NCBI RefSeq assembly: GCF_020921035.1
Contig: NC_063160.1
Location: forward strand, 23,469,095-23,533,094
Length of the DNA stretch: 64,000 bases
Origin: Rhodamnia argentea
Lineage: Eukaryota > Streptophyta > Magnoliopsida > Myrtales > Myrtaceae
Reading direction: 5' to 3'
The notes beneath the pieces were generated by a model. The model was given only the letters and a program-made list of their open reading frames with translations. It was not told the origin of the DNA and did not search any database. The position numbers were made by a program, and so were the translations under genes. Of the stretch, positions 49,951 through 64,000 are shown one piece after another (position 1 is the stretch's first letter; each line of letters starts with the position of its first letter).

Positions 49951-50762
49951 TGATGCATTATCAGGTACTTGTTAGTTTTGTTTTTTGTTAATCACATATC
50001 ATCATGGTGGATTACAAGGTCATCCTTTGATCCTCTCTATAGCTTCCTGGCCCAGTTGTCTCTGTTTTCTGAACCAGTTAAGTCAGATTTTATGAGCAAC
50101 TCAAATAACCATGGCCTTTTTCAGCCAAAAAAGGCTTGAATGGATCTGCTAGGAGAAACTGGCATTCAGTTGCGCCACTTGGTACCGAGACTTGCCTGTT
50201 CTTTCGAGATGGGGACTCACTTTCTACATGAGACTACTGCGTAAAGCATTGTGGAGATACGGGTGCAGCGACGGCTACATGTGACTGTTTGAGAGAAGCT
50301 AGGCTTACATGATCATTTTAGGTTGGTTTGATCGGATGTAATTCTTCGTCAATATACTTTTTAATTTTCACTTTTACATGGACTTTTCGATCGTGAAGGC
50401 TTTATGGGTGATTCCGTCGGTCAGAGCTGATTCTGTCGCAGTGATCCGACCAAACAAAAGTAAAGCAACGGCCTGGTCTAAGTTGCGGCTGTATTTAAAA
50501 GTTGGTCAGTAGCTGAGTGCATGTACATGTCAAATCGGTCATTGACATCAAAATGGACTGTGTCTCATATTCAGGATGTCTTCGGGAGACGATGAGTTGA
50601 TTAATTCTTTCTCGGCGCTTTGAATTTTTTGGTTCTTAACTAATGGCTTCTTGTTTTTTTGTTGTTGGTTTCTTCAGTCCTTGGATGCATTCAATTTCGC
50701 ATTAGAAATGTAATGTTTTATGTAATGTTCTCGTGTTCAATACTCGAGTCTCTGTTCTGTCA
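49951..50762. other. PMT9 3' flank and spacer
   Basis: Presumed PMT9 3' UTR and spacer. No further gene is recognised. Confidence 0.5.
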
Positions 50763-51601
50763 GGCTGCGTTTGGTGGTTCGGACATGGATTGGAATAGGA
50801 TAGCATAAGGTGGGATTAAAAATCTTTCGGATTGTCCATTGAATTATGAAAAATCCTATCATATGTTTCGTAAATATCCGGATATAACCTGGATATCAGG
50901 CTGCATCATCAGTAGAGTATAAGGTGCCGAGCTAGATTCGAGCCTTCTTCCATGGGTCTTGGATATGCGAACCTACCCTAGGGCCGCCTCCAGACGCCGT
51001 GAAACTGGTGCGCCCAGGCGGATTCTGGAAGGATCTGTGACCGTCGCAGCGGTTCCGATCTCGGGTATGGATGGGAGAGAGAGAACGACCAAGAAGCAAA
51101 ACAGCGCAACGGTTCCGATCTCGGGCATGGATGGAAGAGAGAGAATGACCAAGAAGCAAACTTTTTTTTCTCTTTTTTGTCTTATTTCACTTAAGAACGA
51201 TTTGGAGTAGAAGGCAGAGGAGGAAGACATGGGAGGCCCTGAAAAAAGAAAAAGAAAAGAAAGGTCCCGCTGGCAAAATCTCGACCACCATCTCCTTCAA
51301 TGGAGGTTTTGTGGGTCTCTCCGTTTCTGCGTCCATGGAGATTTTCTTCTTTCTCTTCTTCTTAGACTCTATTTTGATCGTCGATCATCGCTTGCTTTAC
51401 TATGCCACCTCCTTCAATGCAGGGTTTGTTAAGTTTTTTGTTAAAAAAATATTATCCAATCCGGATCTATTCCACCTCTTTCCCCGGATTTCTTATCGGG
51501 TATTTTATCCATGTATATCCTGTTGAGATGATGTTGCCAAATACTGGATATGATAATTTCTTATTCTATCCGGACTCTAATCCGAACCACCAAACGCAGC
51601 C
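50763..51601. mobile_element. TIR element with 'GGCTGCGTTTGGTGGTTCGG' ends
   Basis: Left end GGCTGCGTTTGGTGGTTCGG; the right end on the minus strand begins with the same 20 bases. The following arm sequence is related ('ggataggat' words), the interior unrelated. There is no transposase. I could not identify a target duplication, so the superfamily is open. Its interior holds a 60-bp tandem repeat. Confidence 0.7.
51051..51162. repeat. 60-bp tandem repeat, two copies
   Basis: The unit starting 'ggttccgatctcggg' repeats after exactly 60 bases (51051 and 51111), each with 'atggatgg', 'gagagagaa' and 'gaccaagaagcaaa'. Confidence 0.9.
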
Positions 51602-52677
51602 CTATTGTATGAAAAATTCCAATCCCGACCACAATCCGAATTCAATGCTACACTTGAAAAGTTCAGAATTGAATTACTTTATCGTAGCTACTATTGGCAT
51701 TTCACTTTTACGTTTTCATAGCCTCAAAATCATCAAAAAAATCAACCTCTACCGTAGATGGCCATTGCGGTTGATTGCCACCTCCGCTACCTTCGTCATT
51801 GATCACGGTTGCGGTCGCCAGTAGATCGTCATCGGTTTCCATTGTCAATGAGAAGTGTCCATGAAGAGGAGGATGTCTGGTCATCCAAACAACGGAAATG
51901 AAATCTTTTTCCAATAAACGATATTATTTGGAATAGAGAATTCCTTATTCGTAAAACCAAACTAGACCTAAAAGGAATCATGATTTCAAGGAGAAATATG
52001 ATCCTTTCTCATTCCATTAGTACATATAATGTATTAAGATTCAATCGAAAGGAATAGTTTAGGTAGTTTTAAGATACAATCGGTACATCCTAAATTAATT
52101 TTATTAGAGAATTCTCATTCGATAATATTTCCACGACTTTATTTTTTCTCAAAATCAAATATAATAATTTTCATCGTGCTCCATTCCCACGGCCAGAATT
52201 CACCGTATAAAAATCATCGTTTTGCTGGGTTAATCTCAATCGTCCGATAGCCTATGTCGGGTAGGTGTGACTAATCCCTAAAATTAAGCCACGGTTCTTC
52301 GATAGAAGGTCACGTAAAGCGAAACGGTGCTTTTGCCGACTTAGAGTACATTTAAAACAACATCGGATATACATAAATTTATATTTGAAAAAGTTTAATA
52401 AATACAGGATCTCGTGAATTAGAAATCATTTTTTTTTCCATTTCCTAATCGGAGAAAAGGCAAAAGAAGGAAGAAAATATCACTCGCATTTTCTGTAGTT
52501 TAATGTCGAAACGACCGTGAAGGATAAGAAACGGTAGCGAGCGTACCGAAATCGACCACGAGGATACGAAAGCTGGGCACGTGTCGGTCCCACATTGTTC
52601 GTCTCTTCCCGCTCTTTTCGTTCCTTTCCTCCTCCATCGTCTTCGATCTCATCTCTCTCTGTCTCTGTAACTCCTCC
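51602..52677. other. Spacer, no gene seen
   Basis: AT-rich DNA without recognisable features. Towards 52560-52670 it becomes CT-rich, as is usual upstream of a plant promoter. Confidence 0.5.
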
Positions 52678-52959
52678 TTATAAAGGGAGCTAAACTCGCA
52701 AAAGCATGGAAATCCTCACGCCCTGCCATTTCCTATGCTATCTTTCGAGATCCTCACCGCCCAGCGACGACGGACGAGAGCCCGAACGCTCCTCCAACCG
52801 CGACGCTTCCGTACGCACTCCCCTTCAGTACCATCGCGAACCGCCGCGTGAAAGTTGAGGCCCGATCGAGACGGAGCGCTTCGTCGTTTTTGTGTGGATC
52901 GCCGAGGTCGATCTTGAGGCTTCCCGCGGCTTTCTTCGCGCGGATTTCGGCTCTCGCCC
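52678..52959 (+). promoter_or_regulatory. TATA box and 5' leader of the UKL gene
   Basis: TTATAAAGG at about 52678-52686, just after a CT-rich Y-patch, gives a probable start near 52710 and a leader of about 250 bases before the ATG at 52960. Assigned by motif and spacing. Confidence 0.55.
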
Positions 52960-57713
<4,754 letters not shown>

Positions 57714-58502
57714 AATTCACAACAAAGAGGCACCGATCCAAGCACTTTCAAAGGCGAACGAGCAGAAACATACTATACTATTTTTCACAGCAATTCTTCA
57801 AATATCAACGTCAATATCAAATGATGCTAAAGTACTGCTTGTAGAATTACAAACAACCGAGAGAAACATGGTTTCATATGATCAGATTCACATGATGCAT
57901 ATCAATTATGATATAATGTCTCATATATAAAATATCATACATCAAACCTGTGATCTCTTTCTCTTGATTTAACAGGCGACAACCGGACCTGTGGTTTAAG
58001 GAGGATCTGTACTTCTAAACACAGGTAGGAGACTCTAGAAAACAAAAACACACATGGCTATCGATGGCATCTTTATTGAGGGAAAGACGGAAGAAACTTT
58101 CAGTATTTGAAGTGGTCAGAGAACGTAGTCTATGATAAGTATAAAATAAAGTTTCGGACATAGAGAAGAAACAGAAAACTGTCCAGCCAAGTCACGTATG
58201 ATCGATATGGTCACTACTGATTTCTCATAAACAATGCTCAAGCAGCTGCCACGAGGAAAAGCAGTATCCATCATGGGTGTTCTCAACAGCCCTTCCAGCC
58301 GACAGCAATGTCCTACAAACTCTTCCTTTTCAACAAAATTTAGAGGTAAAATTAACAATGTCCATTTTCCCAAAGAAACAGGAGTTCACTGGCTTCATAA
58401 TCAGACTTCTCCGTTAACAGGCCAGGCATACAACCTTGATGGAAGATTTCAGACAATCTAGTACAATGGATCTGCCAAAACATCGAATTACTGCTTACAG
58501 CC
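57714..58502. other. Shared 3' region between UKL (+) and SURF2 (-)
   Basis: Only about 790 bp separates the two stop codons, so it must hold both 3' UTRs and both polyadenylation regions. No gene is seen. Confidence 0.55.
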
Positions 58503-60437
58503 TCAGCCAGTGGGATTTTTTCTACTTTTCTTCTTCCTTGAAGCAAAGCTACTGGGTCCAATTTCGATCGACATTCTTTTTGTCCTGCACATGAAAGCAT
58601 CAACCCGGGATTCACTGTCCCTCTCCCCATCCCCCAGAATAATAAATTTACAATACGATGATTGGCATGAAGTTACCTCATAGAAATCTCTTCAGAATCG
58701 TTGTCGTCAACTTTATTGATACCATCTAGATCACAAAAATATCGCAACAATTTTGTCAAAAGAAACAGATAAAAAGCACCCACAATCTGACTGAAACATT
58801 ATCTTGAAGTATAGGAAAAAGAATGATGACAAGCTGGCTTTTGGGCCAACAAAATTCAATGTTCCAGAGAACTGTCACAAAAATTCATTTATGATTAAGA
58901 AATTCTTAGCATCCACACTATGGGAAGGCAATCATTGATTGCCATGCCTTTGTCTTACCCTGCCTCATGAAATGAACCTTCTAGTACTTGTAACAGCACA
59001 TGCAATCCTAAGACAATGTGACTGAAGAATACAAATCTGAAAATACTTTACTCAAACCAAATGATTGGTTTTGCATAGTGATATGAGCTACTCGTCACTC
59101 ATTATATAGAATATGAAATTAATACTCATTAAAACATACCTGTTCCATCAGCTGCTTCATCACTCTCTTGCCCTGACTCCGCATCAGATCCCCATCTATC
59201 TCCACCATCGTCAAAGTCCCAACGATCTCCAATAGGAGGCATCCAGAAGTCAGCATTATCTACATCACTGTCAATCTCAGCAGAGTCTCTCACTTCCGAT
59301 ACCATCTCAATAGCAGATTTCTGCTTCTCCTTCTTCTGCTTCGTATCGAAATTGTCGTTTTTCTGTTTTGATGCTTTTTTTGGCTTTTCATCCACTTCTT
59401 CCATCGAATTGTTCTCCATCAGCTTTTCCATTTCCTTCAGCTCTGTTACCAGATATCACCATGATTATCATCACATTAGACTTCAAACATCCCAGTCCTT
59501 TCAATGTGTTAAGGTAAAAGTACTTCCCTCAGTTTTTACAGTGTAAGCCTACCACTCGTGCTAACATTAACAAAACCAGAAATAGCGCAACATCCTACAT
59601 GATCTCATGCACCGATTTCAAAAGCTACTGATTATCAAACTGAGTGTAAAAGTACCAACCTAATTTGTTGAGGAATCGTTTCCCATTGACATGTTTCCAT
59701 ATATGTTCCTCTGATTTGTTTACTGTATCTCCAGTCAATTTGCATACTAACTTCGAACTGAAAAACAGAATAAAGAGAGAGCCCTATCAGCATCGAGACT
59801 TTCATTCCCCTCCCTCATTTGCCAAAGAGGGAAGCGCCCGAAAACGGCGAATATAAAGAGCATCTAGAGTAGGATTCAATCCATCCAAAGAGGCGGAACT
59901 TCTCACGCTAGTCATAAAATATATTGACAACAAAACCAGTAAAACAAAACAAAATCTCCCCCACCAACGCGAAACCAATAAGTTAATCCATCTGTGGAAA
60001 CCAAACTAGCTCAGCTAAGCTTTCAATCTTCAACCTCCAAAACACACATTCCATCCTCTTTCTCCAGCTTTATCAGCACAAATTAAAGAAACAAAAGATG
60101 GAGAATCAAAACGACGAGAAGACAAAACACGTTAGCTCTGAAAATTTTCGCCACAGGAAGGACGACAATAAAGGAGTCAACTTTTTGACTACCGGCAAAG
60201 TGGGTCTTGCTTGAACATGTTGAGGGGAGCCTTATTGCGGGCCAAGGCGAAGTCGATGAGGCCCAGACGACACCGTTTGCTGCGAGAGTAGGGTTCCATG
60301 TCCTTGGCGAGCATCTCGTGGCCAGTCTCGACGCACTTGAATCGGCCGTTTTGGAGCTCGGTGAACGTCGGCGAGCCCAGCAGCTGGGTCCCTTCTTTCT
60401 CCTCTTTATTATCCTCCGCCGCCGCCGGCGTCGACAT
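58503..60437 (-). CDS. SURF2: Surfeit locus protein 2 (SURF2) homologue
   Basis: Five minus-strand exons keep frame: 60437-60193, 59757-59660, 59442-59140, 58725-58677, 58584-58503 (258 aa). The SURF2 family is conserved from animals to plants. The human protein is nucleolar and the plant role is unknown. The conserved region is the N-terminal ~110 residues: LQNGRFKCVETGHEMLAKDM, a basic turn RSKRC, APLNMFKQDPLCRSKLVCKL and EEHIWKHVNGKRFLNKL, with paired Cys/His that could bind metal. The rest is low complexity: a Lys-rich stretch (KQKKEKQK), an Asp/Glu-rich stretch around DFWMPPIGDRWDFDDGGD, and a Lys/Arg tail (SRKKKSRKNPTG) suited to nuclear or nucleolar targeting. The AG repeat just upstream lies in its leader. 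Confidence 0.92.
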
Positions 60438-61353
60438 TGTCGCTGTTCACAGAGAGAGAGAGAGAGAGAGAGGGGTTCGTTGGTTGCACGATCAGGGAAG
60501 AGGACGATGACGTGGCTTGCCGCTTCAAACGATCTGCCGTTTGATATTGTGAACAATGAGGGGAAAACACTGTGGTTTGATGTGGAGGTGGAGGAGGTCC
60601 ACTCGACGGTATTGGGACTTGGGAGAGAGAATCGTTCTTGCCAAGATATCAAACGGGCCGGAACATCCCTAGCACGGCGGCCCTTTGGATTTTTCGGGAC
60701 TATGGGCTTTCCAGGCCCATTTATTCTTGAGACATTTTTGGGCCTAAATGGACTTTTTGCTACTTTTTAGCAATTTTGTGAGCCTGGCCCCTGGGACCAT
60801 GATCAATAGCCGTTGACCATGAGAAATAAAAGAAAAAATTGGACGGGCTTGGGCACGGCATGACCTGTCACATGTGGCCCGAGGAACGAAGCGGGCCGTG
60901 TCCAAGCAGGGCCTGCTCCATAAATGGTCTGTTCCGGCACGGCGAGCGGTAGGCCAAGCCGGCCCATTTGCCACCCCTAACTCTTGTTTAGAAGCTCCAT
61001 CGACAAGAGATCATTATTGGAGCATTTTCCACACATTGATGGGTTACAACTACTGGCGTGGCTAAACAAAATTAGAAATCTATGGGTCAATTTTAAGGTA
61101 AGGATATTTGATTGAGATCCAAACTATGGCATTTTGGTCAAAAGAAAATATATCCCAAGAACAACTCAACTGTGAAAACATGAAGAGTGTCATTGGCTCA
61201 TGGGCAAGGTCAAAACAAAAATTGCTGCAAATACAGAAACAGAGGCGGACCAGCATATGAAATCCAATCACTGTTCACGTCCAACTTTGCCATTTTGTTC
61301 ATACGTGCGAAGGATTTGTCTCCAACCCGGACACTCCCGACCGGTTTATGGCA
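60438..61353. other. SURF2 promoter/leader and spacer
   Basis: Contains an AG run (60451-60472) in the likely SURF2 leader. Plus-strand frames over 60207-60770 are antisense shadow of SURF2 and its leader. Near 60962-60980 the text 'ggcccatttgccacccctaa' resembles the right end of a hAT element, but I find no partner. Confidence 0.45.
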
Positions 61354-63086
61354 ATTGGAGGAGTTCTCTCGCTTTCAGTGTCATGCGCTGCTGCTCCTAG
61401 TGGCTTGGAATGTTGTCAGCCTTGCAATCGCAGAAGCCTTGCCACCGTGTGAGTCCCCGGCGATCAACAACTTCAGGGACTCGAACTCCGACACTGGGGG
61501 ATATCAGCTGCACTTTACCCGATGGCGTTGCCGACCGGGGAGACTCTTCCACAGGCTGGTGGGGCGGGCCTCAGACGGCCATCTAGGGATGGGTTTCGAA
61601 GAGTAGCAGCAGCAGTTTTTTATTGTGACGAATCAATTCGGCGCGGCTTGAGGCCAGTGTATTGTCAATCATGTACCTGAGCACCTCGGACTGCATTACT
61701 TGAGCGCGTATTTGGACTTGCTTGGTCGGAGCTTTCGGCACTAGGCGAACTTCGCCATGAGAAGATCGACCATCCGGAGGCAGAACGAAAGCTTCTTTGA
61801 GAATGGGGTGAGCCCCTTCTCGCTGGACATCAGGACGGCGAATTACGACCAGTTTGTGGCGCGCACGAGCTATCTCTACAACCACAATAAGCTAGCTTTA
61901 TAAGAAGATAGTGTCGGATCTATGCGTTTGTTAAAATCAATGTCACTCCTCCTAGACCTTTTGGCATACCTAGTACTAAATTTGCTGTTTGTTGAAAATA
62001 AATTTGCAGCTGGAGCCAAGAAGTTTCGCAGAAGCCGGCTTCCGAGGCCCAAGGACTTCTCAAAGGCGCTCTACGTGTTCGACATTGGACAAAATGATTT
62101 GGCTGCCGGGTTCCGAAAGAGAACTAACAAGAAACTCAACACTTTTGTCAATCAGTTGGCTACTGCAGTCCAAGTAAGAAGCCAAGAAAGCTAAATAGTC
62201 ATATGACAACTTCCAACGTTAATTCATGTTCTTACTCTATTCTCATCTGATGTATGCTTTGGCCTTGGACATATAATGACATCATCTGTATCAGCAAGGC
62301 GCAAGAACTTTCCGGATACACAACACCGGCCCCATCGGTTGCTTGCCAATAACACTGCACTTCGTCCACAATCCGATGCCAGGGTACCTCGATGAGATCG
62401 GGTGCGTGAAGGATCAGAACGAAATGGCCTCGAAGTTCAATCGACAACTAAAAGAATGAGTGAAGCAACTAAGGGATGAACTGCCGGAAGCTGTACTGAC
62501 TTATGTGGACGTCTACGACGGCAAAATACGGCCTCATTGCCGACTCCTCGAGAGAAGGTAAATCATCTTGGAGAACCTTGAACAGACGGAACGTCGCCGA
62601 ATTTTGGTTTTTAGAGAAAGAGTGTCCTATGTCCTCGTTAAAAGGTTTCGACCAATCCTTGTGAACCTAATTCGGACATACGAAGTTTGCAAGCCGAATC
62701 CTCCGACTTCCTGGTTCAAAGCAGAAATGACCGTTAAAACGCTCTGATGTAGCTTCACTTCCATGAACTTTGATCCAAAATTATTCCGCGTGAACAAGAA
62801 TCAGGAAAGCTCAAATTCAGTTTTTCTCAACAGGATTTGAGAAAGCAGGGAAGATGTCCTGTGGATACGAACGGGAGGACAAGCATGTCTGGTGTGGGCA
62901 AAAGGCAAAGCATAAACGGGAGCGAGGTGCTCGCAGACTCCGGCGAGGACCCTTCCATTTTTCGTCGGTTGGCACGGCATACATTAAATTGCACCGATGC
63001 GGCAGCAAATAACTGGATATCCGAGCACATCCTCGGCGACTCGCCATCCGACCGGGGCCGAAAGTCCCGATCACGCACCGGCCTGT
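61354..63086 (+). pseudogene. GDSL esterase/lipase pseudogene
   Basis: Exon order and wording of a plant GDSL esterase/lipase (At5g14450/alpha-L-fucosidase-3 type) survive, but the gene is broken. There is no in-frame ATG before the signal-peptide-like FSRFQCHALLLLVAWNVVSL. The nucleophile block reads NFRDSNSDTGG, with Arg where the GDS motif needs Gly. Paired frameshifts lie around 61497-61540. An in-frame TAG lies at 61742-61744, within what should be RHGANFA, and the GGS of that block is altered (AMRRST). A TGA lies at 62457-62459, a frameshift near 62522, and further damage removes the C-terminal catalytic Asp-x-x-His. Intact stretches include RRQNESFFENGVSPFSLDI, ALYVFDIGQNDLAAGFR and RIHNTGPIGCLPITL. 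Confidence 0.88.
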
Positions 63087-63584
63087 TATAGACTTTTGGC
63101 TTTGTCATCACATTATTTTGCTTCAATTTAATCCGTGACAGTGTGACGCAGAATAAGAAAGGATCAGTAACACAAACATCGTACATGTGATCTTCCTCTC
63201 CATGATGTCAACATTACACAGAAAGAAACAAGTCCCGGGTCCAAGGGACACTGTGGACATTCTCGGGTGCACGTGAGTCCGGTGCATCTCAATTGAATTC
63301 TCGCGCGTGAACCCATTAAATTCCTCGATTCGGATACTCGACAACCCGCACTGGAATGACCTAGCAAAGGTCCAAAATCAAGACCAATGTGTCCGCTGAA
63401 ACACGTGCCGCGCACGAGAGATTTCGGAATTTTAGTTTTCGATGTGATCCGGAAGTTCACGAAACCAATGCTTCTCGACCGTTTTATGCAAGTGGGCCCC
63501 ACGTGGGAACAGATGAGATCGATTGGATTTATGTGCCCTCGCGAATGTTGTCGGACATATGAAAATGACAGACCTCGAATGCTT
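63087..63584. other. Spacer, no gene seen
   Basis: Short frames on both strands without motifs. No gene is supported. Confidence 0.45.
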
Positions 63585-64000
63585 ACCAAAAAAAGTCTTA
63601 AATTATTACCAATTTAATTTGATTAAAAAAAGCTGACATGGACAGCCGGCCCCGTTCGAGGCGCTAACGCAAACAAATTTTACATATTTTAAATTTTTTT
63701 CTAAAGCTTCTTTTATTTTATTTTTCTTTGTTTTTAGTTTACAACTTTGGGCCGACCATCGAAAGCCACAACTAAGGGCGTTAGGCCCTTGCCCATATCC
63801 ATACATTTGCCGGCCAACGGGTGAGGGTCGTGGCCCTCTCCTGAATCTAGGAGGGCCAGATAACTCGCGGGCCCATAGTTGAAAAAAGAAACAAAAAAAG
63901 AAAGTAATAAAAATTTTATAAAGAAATTTTAAAAAATTATTCATGTCGGTGTTGGCTGTGCCACGTTTGGGATTTAAAATTTTTTAAACTCCAAAAAAAA
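63585..64000. mobile_element. Copy of the long-TIR family, cut by the window end
   Basis: Begins 'accaaaaaaagtcttaaatt' followed by 'accaatttaatttg' and 'gctgacatgg', matching the left arm of the element at 7883. A GC-rich patch follows (about 63750-63870: 'gtgagggtcgtggccctctcc'). The right arm would lie beyond the window. Confidence 0.45.

Noticed and set aside
51051-51162. Regular 60-bp repeat considered as a CRISPR-like array
   Set aside because: Only two units, no spacers, in a plant nuclear context. It is a simple tandem duplication.
60207-60770. 187-codon plus-strand frame
   Set aside because: Antisense of SURF2 exon 1 and leader. The minus-strand frame has family homology.
60962-60981. 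'ggcccatttgccacccctaa', like a hAT right terminus
   Set aside because: No matching left end or 8-bp duplication found nearby. Could be chance or a truncated relic.

Overview
The window looks like nuclear DNA of a flowering plant, most likely a eudicot. Its genes are split by many short introns with GT/AG borders, it contains plant-only families (a brassinosteroid-type P450, RGLG copine/RING ligase, DUF248 methyltransferase, plant UKL kinase), and the long AT-rich spacers are full of short non-autonomous DNA transposons. I cannot name the species. I see no bacterial, viral or CRISPR features and no autonomous transposase or reverse transcriptase.

Layout. 172-771 (-): first exon of a SAM-dependent methyltransferase gene that runs off the left edge. 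772-9637: gene-free, with at least six short terminal-inverted-repeat (TIR) elements. 9638-13162 (+): nine-exon cytochrome P450 of the CYP724 type. 14087-15267: a hAT-like element carrying a broken piece of a rhomboid-like protease gene. 16348-19286 (+): 20S proteasome subunit beta-2 (PBB). 20177-21240: a 1,064-bp foldback element with a perfect 9-bp target-site duplication. 21782-24427 (+): Rab2-type GTPase (RABB1). 25555-27923 (-): ESF2/ABT1-type pre-rRNA processing protein. 29399-29854 (-): small basic protein of unknown role. 30728-32070: transposon-like block with a long CCACCGCC-rich core. 33579-36962 (-): RGLG-type ubiquitin ligase. 36963-46262: gene-free, with a duplicated 0.6-kb segment and transposon remnants. 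46263-49950 (+): PMT9-like Golgi methyltransferase. 52960-57713 (+): uridine kinase-like protein (UKL). 58503-60437 (-): SURF2. 61354-63086 (+): GDSL esterase/lipase pseudogene. 63585 to the end: a transposon copy cut by the window edge.

How the genes fit together. They are housekeeping or regulatory genes, not an operon or cluster: proteolysis (PBB, RGLG), vesicle traffic (RABB1), ribosome biogenesis (ESF2), cell-wall methylation in the Golgi (PMT9), pyrimidine salvage (UKL) and hormone synthesis (CYP724). As I recall, the order CYP724 - small unknown - RGLG2 - PMT9 - SURF2 - GDSL matches a run of neighbouring genes on Arabidopsis chromosome 5, and PBB1 and UKL5 are neighbours on chromosome 3. 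The block would then be an old microsyntenic segment stretched by transposons. Each exon chain given here keeps reading frame from start to stop, which is the main support for the models.

I found no new enzymatic or defence system. The most notable items are the gene-fragment-carrying hAT-like element, the palindromic foldback element, a TIR family whose members share ends but carry unrelated GC-rich cores, and a tandem duplication across the first splice donor of the PMT9 gene.
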